Below, in pieces: positions 33,213 to 50,402 of a DNA stretch of 64,000 nucleotides. The DNA lies in assembly GCF_040412425.1 (NCBI RefSeq), contig NC_089755.1:51069298-51133297 (forward strand), in the 5' to 3' direction. The notes under the pieces are model-generated. The model was given only the letters and a program-made list of their open reading frames with translations. It was not told the DNA's origin and searched no databases. The stretch comes from Macrobrachium rosenbergii. Taxonomy: Eukaryota > Arthropoda > Malacostraca > Decapoda > Palaemonidae. Positions within the stretch are counted from its first letter, which is position 1; every line of letters begins with the position of its first letter. The translations under genes were made by a program, and so were the position numbers.

Positions 33213-35063
33213 GAAGGTAGAAGACAGAATTAATAGGTTCCTCAGAGCACTCAAACGTGACAGCATCATAGATGAAAACACCTTCCAAAACCTTCTCGTT
33301 ACCGGTTCAACATACGGGATCATGTATGGCCTTCCCAAGATCCACAAGGAGGGGGTCCCACTTAGACCTATACTTTCTTCGTTAAATACGCCCAACTATA
33401 AACTTGCAAAGTATTTAGTTCCATTGTTAGAACCGCTCACCAATAATTCTTTTAATGTAAAAAGTGCTGCTGATTTCAAGGACGATATTCTTAAGCAGGA
33501 CTCTGACCTTTTTATGGTCAGTTTCGACGTTGAGTCCCTGTTTACCAATATTCCTGTTGAGGAGACGATCGAGATCATATTGACCAAACTTTTTCCATTT
33601 CCCGATTCTCTTTTTAACGGTTTTAACAGAACCTTATTTAAAGAACTTTTAGAATTGGCCGTGCGGGACACGGTCTTTATTTTTAATGATTCTTGTTTCA
33701 GACAGGTGGAGGGGATGGCAATGGAAGCCCTCTAGGTCCTACCTTCGCCAATATTTTTATGAACTCCTGGAGGAGACAGTATTTGACAATTGTCCCCTTA
33801 GTTTCCACCCTTTATTTTACAAAAAAGATATGTGGACGACACCTTTGCCCTGTTTAAGCGCGATTTTAATGCAGACTCCTTTTAGAATTCATTAATGCCC
33901 AACATCTCAATATTAGGTTTACAGTTGAGAAAGAAACTCGTAACTCCTTATCATTTCTTGACTTACGCATCACCAGGGAAAATAATGGGTTTCAAACCAG
34001 CATTCACAGAAAAATACCTTTACAGGTTTGGGCACCAATTTTTATAGTTCATGTAATTTCAATTTTAAGTTGAATTCTCTTTCTACCCTCCTCCACAGGG
34101 CGTATTCTCTTACTTCCAGCTGGACAGCCTTTCATAAAGAAGTAGAGTTCTTGGCTAATTTTTTTCGCAGCAATTGTTTTCCATCCCACTATTTCCATCG
34201 AGTACTTAATAAGCTCTTAACTGCAAAAATGGAACAACCTATTCCCACATATACCGTTCCCAAATTATGTATTTATGCTAAGTTCCCTTTCCTTCATGAC
34301 AAAAGTTTTAAAAAGAAATGTATGAATTTAATTCATCATGAATTGCCAGCTGTAAATCTGAAGTTGATTCCACGAAACCCTCTAAATATCCGTTCTTTTT
34401 TCAGAGTGAAGGACAGACTGAGTCCTTCCTTGACATCCAACATTATCTATAAATATACCTGTCCCAGATGTAGTCTGGGAACCTACGTTGGATGTACTAG
34501 GAGGCTTCTCAAGGTCCGTTTCTGCTCCCACCAAGGTGTCAGCTTCAGGACGGGTTGCACATTGTCCAATCCCGAATTATCCAATGTTCGGAATCATTCC
34601 AAGATTTGTGGTACCCGCTTGGATATTAATGATTTTAAAATTATTGGATCTGCCCGTAAGGACGACGAGTTGATGGTGTTGGAGTCGCTTTTCATAAAAA
34701 CTAATGTACCAACACTAAACACCCAATCGTCGTCCAGACAACTGTTTATAGCATAACTGCCTGTTTGTTTACTCTCCACGTTCGTTATAGGTTTCTTTCG
34801 TTTGTTTATTTCCTCCCTGTCTTTCTAGTCACTTTTAGCTCTTGCCTTGGTAGGTGTTCCTTTCAAGTTCTTGTTTTAATTTTTTTGTAGTTGTAAATTT
34901 TAAAACATTTTAAAGAAGCTTTTCCCATTGTGGAAGTGACATTTTAAGTATTTATTGTCTGTAATTTCCAGCCTTGAGGATGCATCATGTGATGTGAAAC
35001 GTTGGCCGAATAAACTTGTTCTTGTAAGAGACATGCGTGCCTTTACCTCTTCAACCTGAGATG
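33213..35063 (+). mobile_element. Penelope-like element, longer plus-strand copy (defective)
   Basis: The RT begins at the junction with the inverted copy. It shows YGLPKIHKEGVPLRPILSS, SFDVESLFTNIPVEETIE and FRQVEGMAM, and then a one-base deletion near 33727 shifts the frame. Further frame breaks follow to about 33900. From 34028 the frame is open to 34756 and includes IIYKYTCPRC ... YVGCTRRLLKVRFCSHQG, the GIY-YIG-like domain. The N-terminal RT part before the junction is missing. The 3' noncoding part (34757-35063) matches the inverted copy to its end (GAAACGTTGGCCGAATAAAC). Confidence 0.9.
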
Positions 35064-35089
35064 TTTGTCGGGTCTGTTTCCCCTGATTC

Positions 35090-35091
<2 letters not shown>

Positions 35092-35176
<85 letters not shown>
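35092..35176. repeat. (AT)n at the right edge of the Penelope pair
   Basis: AT tract. An AT tract also lies at 31871-31905 on the other side. Confidence 0.95.
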
Positions 35177-35181
<5 letters not shown>

Positions 35182-35184
35182 TTC

Positions 35185-35530
35185 TAATAGCCACAATGCC
35201 CTCTTAACTTCTCGAATTCTTCGCTTTTTTGGATATGCTTGTAACTACGAAGCCGAAAATATCCAGACGGCAGAAACTGAAGAGCCTGTGAATGGCGGTC
35301 GCGAGAATCGAACCCGCATTACCATATTCACAAGGAGGTCACGTTGCCGACTCGGCCACGTGGCCGAGTGAATATGGTAATGCGGGTTCGATTCTCGCGA
35401 CCGCCATTCACAGGCTCTTCAGTTTCTTCCGTCTGGATATTTTCGGCTTCGTAGTTACAAGCATATCCAAAAAAGCGCGAAGAATTCGAGAAGTTAAGAG
35501 GGCATTGTGGCTATTAGAATTACATATGTG
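35185..35530. repeat. Palindromic tRNA-like element, copy 2 (nearly perfect)
   Basis: The left half reads CCACAATGCCCTCTTAACTT to GAATCGAACCCGCATTACC. The right half is its reverse complement, GGTAATGCGGGTTCGATTC to AAGTTAAGAGGGCATTGTGG. The two meet at CTCGGCCACGTGGCCGAG. Each half holds a tRNA-like segment (GGCCGAGT, GCGGGTTCGATTCTCGC). About 170-base arms make this a very strong hairpin. Alternatives are two SINEs head to head, or one foldback element. Confidence 0.88.
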
Positions 35531-35561
35531 TCTGGTAAAAGTGACCAGTAGATTCTGCATA

Positions 35562-35630
<69 letters not shown>
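35562..35630. repeat. (AT)n microsatellite
   Basis: AT tract separating two palindromes. Confidence 0.95.

Positions 35631-35960
<330 letters not shown>

Positions 35961-36024
<64 letters not shown>
35961..36024. repeat. (AT)n microsatellite
   Basis: AT tract between the palindrome and the right outer arm. Confidence 0.95.
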
Positions 36025-36030
<6 letters not shown>

Positions 36031-36452
36031 GGTATGAGGACAAATACCCCCGGTATTATATTCTGTTTGGAAAAAAGGGTAACTTTTAAATAAAAAAATT
36101 ATAAATTTTTTTTAAATACTCTAAGTGCTATATTACCCACAATTGCTTTTGAATAAATTTAATTTTAACGAATTTAACAACTTAACGACAGTTACACGTG
36201 TAATTGCTTTTGAATAACATTAATTTTAACGAATTTAACAACTTAACGACAGTTACACGTGTAATTGCTTTTGAATAAATTTCTTTAAAATATTTACATT
36301 TTTTGTCTCTTTTGAAATTCATTTAAGTTCTTTCGTCGTTACTTCATTAGCATTAGAGAAAAGACTGTATGCCCTTTCAGCATTGTGGAATTTATAGAAA
36401 GTGATAGAGGAAAACGGTAGATTAGTTTATGGCGGATATACTTATGTTAAAC
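36025..36452. repeat. Outer inverted repeat, right arm
   Basis: Reverse-complement partner of 31510-31875. It holds two tandem copies of a unit with CAGTTACACGTGTAATTGC, where the left arm has one full copy. Confidence 0.9.
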
Positions 36453-36639
36453 AAAAAGAATTAGCAAATGGCGTTCGGTCATTTGAGCTTGAAGAACGCT
36501 GAAACAAAGCTTGAAACAAACCTGTGGCAGAATGCAACAGGAAAGAAAAAGTTTTAATAAAGTGAATTAAATTTGTCACTGATATGCACATTCAAGCAGT
36601 TAGACATCCCTTAAATCTTTTAAAGAAATAAACATTCTC

Positions 36640-36990
36640 GTTTTTAGTTTTCCGAAAAGAAAACTATTGTGCCGGCTTTGTCTGTCCGTCCGCACTTTCC
36701 TGTCCGCCCTCAGAGCTTAAAAAGTACTGAGGCTAGAGGGCTGCAAATTGGTGTGTTGATCATCCACCCTTCAATCATCAAGCACACCAAATTGCAGCCC
36801 TCTAGCCCCGATAGCTTTGATTTTATTTAAGGTTAAACTTAGCCATACTCGTGCGTCTGGCAACAATATTGGCCAGGCCACCACCGGGCCGTGGTTAAAG
36901 TTTTATAGGCCGCGGCTCATACAGCATTATACCGAGACCAACGAAAGAGAGATCTATTTTCGGTGACCTTGATTATACGCTGTACAGAAT
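36640..36990 (-). repeat. Family C interspersed repeat, copy 4
   Basis: Starts TTTTTAGTTTTCCGAAAAGA, has GAGGCTAGAGGGCTGCAAAT and ATTGCAGCCCTCTAGCC, and ends TTATACGCTGTACAGAATTC. Confidence 0.88.
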
Positions 36991-38140
36991 TCACTTGTTT
37001 ATGCGACGTGTTTTTTTTCCTCGTTCACAATTCGCACGAAGGGTTTCTCTTGCTATGAAGAACACCCGGCTAATTACGCTACAAGTTAGTATGCTTTGAT
37101 GCATTAATAGCTCGGTGGCGAAATACTACTGGCGATCCAACGATTTTACGATCTAACACTTGCTATTCACAACCAGTTTAACACCAAAAACAATTTTTGA
37201 TGATAAATGGCATTAAATGAAAGTTTATTACTCAGTAATGATGCAACATGTTTACAATTTATCACTCGTGATTCATCAACGTGTGTCTAAAAGTTTTATC
37301 ATAATTGTAGAGCTCGACTTTTTTTTATATTTAAAAATTAGGTCTTTCTCTCAGACAGAACCCACCCTCGGTACAATCCCTGTTCCTTCCCGCCTTTCCC
37401 CAATTGTGTTTTATAATTACAACTTAACTGCGTCTTGAGTATCCTCTATCTTTTCCTGTAGAAGTGTAGACTTTCCCATGTCAGGAATGGTTACCGCTAG
37501 GTGGGCCTCGATGTTTTCTCAGAGACTGTAGGTCTAAATGCAGCATCTTTTGAAGGACTCGAATGCAGCCTTTTACTTCTAAAGCCAACTGCTACTGTTC
37601 CGTGGCCTCCTTTGTCTGCAGTCTCGGGCAATGCACGCACGTCCAGGCAACAAGTGTTCGCCGCGGTGGATTCCTCTTCACTCGTTTTCTAGGCCTACCT
37701 AAAGGCACCCTCAAGGAAGGCCTAAAGCAGGTCAAGTTTTCCCCATTGGACAGAACATCCTAAGGGCAGTCTTCAGGAAAACCCACAGGCGGAGTTTCTC
37801 TTCCCCCAGGAACATTATTAGGGGACACAGGAACGTCCATTTGCAGTTTTGCAGGTTGCACTCGGTCCTTCGTAGGATGGGCTGGGCATCTCTCACGTAA
37901 AGCTGTGGGCAACGCAGGGAGTCAGGGCATTTCGTTCTTTCTGGATGTGTTGATCTGATTTATGGGAAATGGGAGAGACGGCAAGTCCGAAGATTTATGT
38001 GGGAGGGAAAAAGGTCATCAATTTTTGTCATGCATTAAGGGCTCCTGAAATTTCAGCAAGTTTTGGTCGATGACAATAGAAGAATGTAATAACATTTCTT
38101 TTACTAAGTTTTTACTCCTGGAGAGAATTGTGTCGGTTCT
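36991..38140. other. No gene recognised
   Basis: Intergenic sequence upstream of gene B. No exon was recognised. The promoter and first noncoding exon of gene B should lie here or further left but could not be picked out. Confidence 0.4.
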
Positions 38141-38146
38141 CCCACT

Positions 38147-38245
<99 letters not shown>

Positions 38246-38262
38246 AATTTATATATATGCAT

Positions 38263-38358
<96 letters not shown>
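38147..38358. repeat. Twin (AT)n upstream of gene B
   Basis: Two AT tracts around a (CA)n run, in the same place relative to the first recognised exon as in genes A and C. Confidence 0.95.
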
Positions 38359-38360
<2 letters not shown>

Positions 38361-38415
38361 TTTTTTACGAAACTAGTTGCACCTTTCAATTCCACTCGGA
38401 ATATTATTCTTGCAG

Positions 38416-44007
<5,592 letters not shown>

Positions 44008-44010
44008 ATG

Positions 44011-44011
<1 letters not shown>

Positions 44012-44100
<89 letters not shown>
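44012..44100. repeat. (AT)n directly after gene B stop codon
   Basis: The AT tract starts about 4 bases after the TAG, so the 3' UTR begins with a microsatellite. Confidence 0.95.
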
Positions 44101-44102
<2 letters not shown>

Positions 44103-44105
44103 TAT

Positions 44106-44262
44106 ATATGAAAATAAAAAGGCCCATAAAACACTTCCTTCTGTGCCCTTGTTTTTTTTTTTTTTATTTACCAGTGAACACGGGCACAGAAGGAAGTGCT
44201 CGAAATATATGGTTGAAACGTTCATACAGTGTTTTATGGGCCTTTTTATTTTCATATTTTAC
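44106..44262. repeat. Nested palindrome in gene B 3' region
   Basis: TATGAAAATAAAAAGGCCCA matches TGGGCCTTTTTATTTTCATA in reverse complement. An inner pair, CACTTCCTTCTGTGCCC and GGGCACAGAAGGAAGTG, also matches. AATAAA at 44113 in the left arm is the nearest poly(A) hexamer to the gene. Confidence 0.85.
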
Positions 44263-44287
44263 TGCTGTATTACAGTAAAAGACATTC

Positions 44288-44289
<2 letters not shown>

Positions 44290-44361
<72 letters not shown>
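44290..44361. repeat. (AT)n microsatellite
   Basis: AT tract. Confidence 0.95.
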
Positions 44362-44368
<7 letters not shown>

Positions 44369-44379
44369 ATAAACATATG

Positions 44380-45060
44380 TATATATTGTTATGCGTCTTT
44401 GTACTTAGAGGCGGTAGCTTCAGGAGATGTTCGACTTTTGGTTATCAGGAAGTGTGAAGGAAGAGCTTGCCAGCCTGTCCCTTAATCCACCTTGGGTGCA
44501 ACCCACCACAGTTGAAGAGCTACCAGGTATATAATTTACTTGTAAGGTCATTACCGACACGCAGTGGAATATAAGGGAATGAGAAAAGATGTCCCTGGCT
44601 TACTTGTAAATCCTATCCAGGGGATCACGCCATCAGTTGGACAGAGGTTATAAGGATAGCTTTTACTTATAACATACTAAGTAAGCCTTTGTAAGAATAT
44701 GGATATTGTTCAAGGAATTACACAAACTCGCCACATTTATTTCAAAAGGAATATGTAAAACGTTTAGATTTTAAGGAAGGTAGTTTATCTGTGTCCAGAG
44801 CAAACGTGTGATCCCACCAGCCTAGGTAAACATGATTTGTAATTGGGTTGCGTACCTCAGATACCAATGAGTTGCCTGCTGCCCCGTCTTCCTTCCACTA
44901 ACCAGGAGTGAATATTTTTTCAACTGGCTGTGCGTTTGTTTGTGCTCGCTAGTAAATATCTACCACTATGGATCAGTCTTCTTGAAGATGTTTTAGAAAT
45001 ACCAAGAACAAAACCTGTCTTGATTTATGCTAAGTGTTTCATTTATCCCTGTCGTAGTTC
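44380..45060. other. No gene recognised
   Basis: Mixed intergenic sequence without repeats or exons that I can support. Confidence 0.35.
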
Positions 45061-45067
45061 TGTCATA

Positions 45068-45220
<153 letters not shown>

Positions 45221-45225
45221 TGTAG

Positions 45226-45490
45226 AATCTTATTGGTCACTTTTACTAGATACATATGTAATTGTAATAGCCACAATGCCCTCTTAACTAACCAAATTCT
45301 TCGCGCTTTTTTGGATATGCTTGTCACTACAAAGCCGTAAGATCCAAGCGCAAGAAACTGAAGTGGCTGTGATGTCCGGTCGCGGAAAACGAACCCGTGT
45401 CACCATAATCACAAGGAGGTCTTACGGCATATCCAAAAAAAGCGCGAATTCGGGAAGTTAAGAGGGCATTGTGGCTTTACAATTACACAC
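45226..45490. repeat. Palindromic tRNA-like element, copy 3
   Basis: Left arm GCCACAATGCCCTCTTAACT, right arm AGTTAAGAGGGCATTGTGGC. Inner arms are GCGCTTTTTTGGATATGC and GCATATCCAAAAAAAGCGC. The centre has AACGAACCCGTGTCACC, a decayed T-arm word on the minus strand. Confidence 0.8.
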
Positions 45491-46024
45491 ACACATATAT
45501 ATCTATCTATATATATATATATTTGTGTGTGTGTGTGTGTGTGTGAGTTTGGGCGAAGGCTAGACATACCATATGGTCAGGTTCTTTACATATGACGTTT
45601 CTTGACAACAATATTGTCCTATTTTCAAAACTATGAAGGCAAAGTATTTATAAGTAAAACACTAAAAAAAAAAAAAAAAAAAAGCACAACGGCATATGGT
45701 GCACGAAAGAGAAGCGAAAGATAAAGAATATTACAACTAAATACAGGGAAATGAAATACCTCTGTCAGTGAAAAAGAAATGAGCCGTTTGACTAAAAGTA
45801 TGGTGATGATTTTTTTTTTTTTTTTTTTTTTTGCTTTCCGGAAGCCGACGAAATGCAAACAGTTTTTTAGAATACGCAAATGGTATCCCTGGAAGTAGAA
45901 CTTACCACTGAATACGATAATAATAATAATAATAAAAAGTTACCTTGATGAGCATTTTAACACCGCTAAGTTTAGATTAATATTTAAAGGTTTGGGTACT
46001 AACTTCTATAGTACCTGGTTTTTT

Positions 46025-46100
46025 AAATATATATGTGTATGTATGTATATATATATGTGTGTGTGTATGTATATACTGTATATATATATATATATAATAT

Positions 46101-46172
<72 letters not shown>
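46025..46172. repeat. AT/GT microsatellite cluster
   Basis: Mosaic of AT with GTGT and GTAT interruptions. Confidence 0.9.
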
Positions 46173-46174
<2 letters not shown>

Positions 46175-46214
46175 GTGCTATCAATATCATAATAGTTTCA
46201 TTTTAAACGCCTGG

Positions 46215-46282
46215 AGACTTCGTTATCATTCCTACAGGTGTTCCTGAGGGCTTCGTTATCATTCCTACAGGTGTTCCTGACC
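46215..46282 (+). repeat. 31-bp direct duplication
   Basis: CTTCGTTATCATTCCTACAG followed by GTGTTCCTGA occurs twice in tandem. Confidence 0.85.
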
Positions 46283-47155
46283 GGACGAGTGCGTCTTCGT
46301 TAGCACCGAACCAGAGCCAGAGATATTATATGGTCTATGGTAGTTGTTGGTCTTCCACAGTGAGGAGGTTCGGTCGAGGTGCTTGGCTGCGAAAGATTCA
46401 CTCCGCAATTTTCTGCCGACTTGAACTTTATTCTACTCCCGTAGATTAGTTGGACAGGCATTGCGAAGTTGTGAAGGATTTCGATTTTTGTTGCTGACGT
46501 GGCTTAATCAGGTGATAATAAAGAGGGATGTGCTGTTTAATGAAGACGTAACGGGTCTTTTTGGAACTGGAGGGAAACACAGAACAATTTGCGACCCGAT
46601 TTAGCGGGAATGATTTTTGGAAAGTGATTTGAAATTCGTTTGTGAAAGTTGTTTGGATTTGAAATTTATTTCATTGAATTTTGAGAAAGAATGTACTGAT
46701 GAATACCAGACGGCGTCAATAGTAATGTATATCTTTATAGCCTCTTTGGCCTTATAGTCATTATATGTATACTGCATATAATATATGTGTGTTTATATAT
46801 GTATATATGTGTATGTATACAACTTCTATATATACTGTGACTATTGACTGGTCTTATTTTTCGTATCTGAGATAATTATACAGGGATATCTAGGTCTGAA
46901 ACTTAATATTAATCATTACTTCGGAATTTGGTAGCCAAGGTAGAGTTTACGAAGGAATCGTCAAACCAGTCTTCCTTCACCTTTATGGAAGTGAAGTGGC
47001 GTGTTGGGAGTGAACAAAATAAAATAGGCTGAATGGGTCGGCATGCACTGGTTGTGAAATAGATGCATTATGTACAAGGAGAACTGAAAACGTGAGGAAT
47101 ATGGAAATTGTATAGAAGTGGTGAAAAGGTTAGGTGAAAGGAAGGCCCATGATGT

Positions 47156-47330
47156 TTGAGATGGTTCGGTCATGTGGAAACAATGGGAGATGAAAGGGTT
47201 GAGAAACGAGTTTGTAATTCAGAAGTGTTTTGGGGAGAGCCGAGAAGAGGAAACGGAAAGGACGAAGGCGGCAAATCATAGGATAGAATTTGTAGAAGAG
47301 TGGTTTGGTGGTTGGTGGGATTATCGTGTG
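47156..47330 (+). mobile_element. LINE reverse transcriptase C-terminal fragment (decayed)
   Basis: The frame starting at 47156 reads LRWFGHVETMGDERVEKRV and then an EPRRGNGK-like segment before a stop. L-R-W-F-G-H-V followed by an R/K-rich tail is the usual C-terminus of many arthropod non-LTR retrotransposon RTs. Only about 40 codons are recognisable and the clade cannot be assigned. Confidence 0.6.
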
Positions 47331-47506
47331 GAAATTACTTTGTGGAGAGTTATTGAGCTACTGATACGGTGTATAGGTGTGAGTCACTAGTTTCATTTAA
47401 AACCCACCTCGAACAAGGTTTCAGTATATGAAATAAGCAATGTTATATACATTTTGAAAATAGGGTTTTTTTATCTTAGATTCACCTTAAATATTTTCGT
47501 ATCATT

Positions 47507-47754
<248 letters not shown>

Positions 47755-47808
47755 CACTCACGAAACTAATATTACCTCTTAATTCCATTCAAAATCTTAC
47801 TCTTGCAG

Positions 47809-47872
47809 CAAAGAACAAGTAATCCAGAGATCCAAGCGCACTAGAACCTTAATGCATATTCAAGAGAAAATG
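47809..47872 (+). other. Gene C first recognised exon: 5' UTR plus start codon
   Basis: Acceptor CTCTTGCAG, donor AAAATG|GTGAGT. The next exon starts ACTGTAAATCGGGAGATG, giving M-T-V-N-R-E-M in frame, parallel to M-T-E-M in gene A. Confidence 0.8.
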
Positions 47873-47877
47873 GTGAG

Positions 47878-47944
<67 letters not shown>

Positions 47945-50246
47945 TTGCCTGTCTATACAATTTTGTTCTGTTGACAGAAGAATGCATATTTTGCTCGAAC
48001 TCCCATAGCATACCTTGTAGGCAGAGAGTGCCCCAGTCTACAGCATCCAAGGTTACCCTATCCCATGCATGAATTTGTGACACAGTCTTCTCTTATGTAG
48101 CTGTTCTCTGTAGAGGAAGAAAATAAGAAAATTTATCGAGACGGGGAACAAATCATATCAGTTGATCCTTCACTGAATGTTGAATTGGACAACTTACTGA
48201 TTTGTTTTGATGTACTGGAAGTTTTCGTTTTTGTTTTTCATCCCTTGAGTATATTAGATTTCTTGGAATATGACATCAAAGTACAGTGAAGCTCAAATAC
48301 AGATATAAAGTCATTTGAAATATTTGTCCGTGTAATATTTACAGAGGTATGCTCAAGTTAAGTTTACTTACACTGTCTGCTATTAGATATCGCCTTCTCT
48401 AATGAACAGTAATAACAATCGCTGAGGCGCTGTTAATTACTTCTGTAGTTTCAGCAGTCTGCTTAGTTGTAATTTGCGATTGCAATTGTAATCTGTGATT
48501 GCAGTTATTTTCCTAAAAATTGTCTCTTGTCGAAGCGTTACGTACAGTATATCTAATGTCCAAATGAGAGAGAGAGAGAGAGAGAGAGAAACTAGACTGT
48601 TGATTGAAGTGAACAAAGTATTCCCCCTGCTCTCCTCATTGCATAGATTGGGGGTTATCTGGCGTCACAACTACAAGGGTCACCGACGCCGATAGAGTGG
48701 AGAAATACTAGAAAATTAAACACTTCTATTTTGAAAGATGAATTGCTCCGCAGTACGTTATAATGATTTGAATATCAATTGATGACTGTTGAGTGGAGCC
48801 AATGTACCGGAATGTTTTATGAAAGAACGGCTAGCTGATCGAGGTATATGCATCAATGGGGTCCAGCTTAGTCATTCTCTCCAAGGGGCCAAAATGAATG
48901 ACCTGAAGCCTATCATTTTCAGACTGTAAATCGGGAGATGTGGAAGAGACTCAAATGCTGCCAGTATTCAATGCTAGTCCTAATGGCGTGTTTGTATGTG
49001 GTTGGCGTAACAAGGACGTTGCTAAGGCTTGTTCCCAGGCCTTTGGATCCTGTCCGCAGGCTCCAAGAGGAACTTCCAACAGCGAACACTTCACTTCCAC
49101 CCACGGAGACACCCCCCCAAATTCGGCATCCCTATTACCTTCCAGAGTGTTACGCCTACGAAGGCCTGAGTGCGAGATTCACCTGCACCGATACCCACTC
49201 GTTCAGAAATTACTCGTATAACGACATCGTGGAATGTGCCTCGAGTCTGTGGGAAGTCATAAGGTGAGAATTGTCTCTACCTTACGTTCTCTCGTTGATT
49301 ATAATTCGATTACCATTATTTTCAGCGTTTCTCATCATTATGATTGGCTTTCATTGTTATCAGTATTTTTGTTAATGGTTTTTAGTTTTCTGTAAGAGAA
49401 ACTATTGTGCCTGCTTGGTCTGCCCGTCCGCAACCAGATCTTAAAAAACTACTGAGGCTAGAGGGCTGCAAATTGGTATGTTGATCATCCACCCTCCAAT
49501 CATCAGACATACCAAATTGCAGCCCTCTAGCCTCAGTAGTTTTTAGTTTATTTAAGGTTAAAGTTATCCATAACCGTATATCTGGCAGCGCTATAGGTAC
49601 CAGCAACATAGGCCACCACCGGACCATGACTAAGTTTCATGGGACGCGGCTAAGAGTTTTATGGGCCGTGGGTGAGGTCACCACCGGAGAGAAAACTCGA
49701 TTGCGCCGAAGAAACTTCGGGGCAATTTTTACTTGTCTGTTATAATTTTCAATATTGTTATTTTATGCTGAAAATAATTAGGATAAGAGAGAAAAGCTGG
49801 CTATTGTTAAATAACCCATTATCCAGAGTCTTTGTCACTTGCAGGAACAGAAGTCTCCCCAATCCTTGGGAAACTCCTGGTTCTCCCTTTCCAACCCCTT
49901 CCCCATTAGAGGTGGATGCAGTGACTGTATCACAGAGACCTTTGGTGCATTTGGTCATGGCAGGAGATTCTCATATCAGAAATATCTTCGAAGTCTTTTT
50001 AAGGCGCATGGTTAATCCTCGGGTGAAGTACCGGACTGCCAAAATGGAAGAGGTAGACATTTTTCTTTTAAATAGGAGAAATACTTCCAGGTTGGAATCA
50101 GTAATAGAGTAGACAGATCTCAGTAATGTTCGCCATTTTGTTCACATTCAAGAACTCTTAAGATCCCAGGGCTCTCGTAAATCTTTAGGCTTTCAGGAAC
50201 GTGCATCGTGAGAATATATTGCATTGTTATAGAGTAACACGGATGT

Positions 50247-50278
<32 letters not shown>

Positions 50279-50314
50279 GTATATGTATATATCTATATAT
50301 ATAATATATATATG

Positions 50315-50402
<88 letters not shown>

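Noticed and set aside
35366..35420. tRNA gene at GGCCGAGT ... GGGTTCGATTCTCGC
   Set aside because: The segment is shortened between the A-box and B-box words and lies in a palindromic repeat with two more copies.
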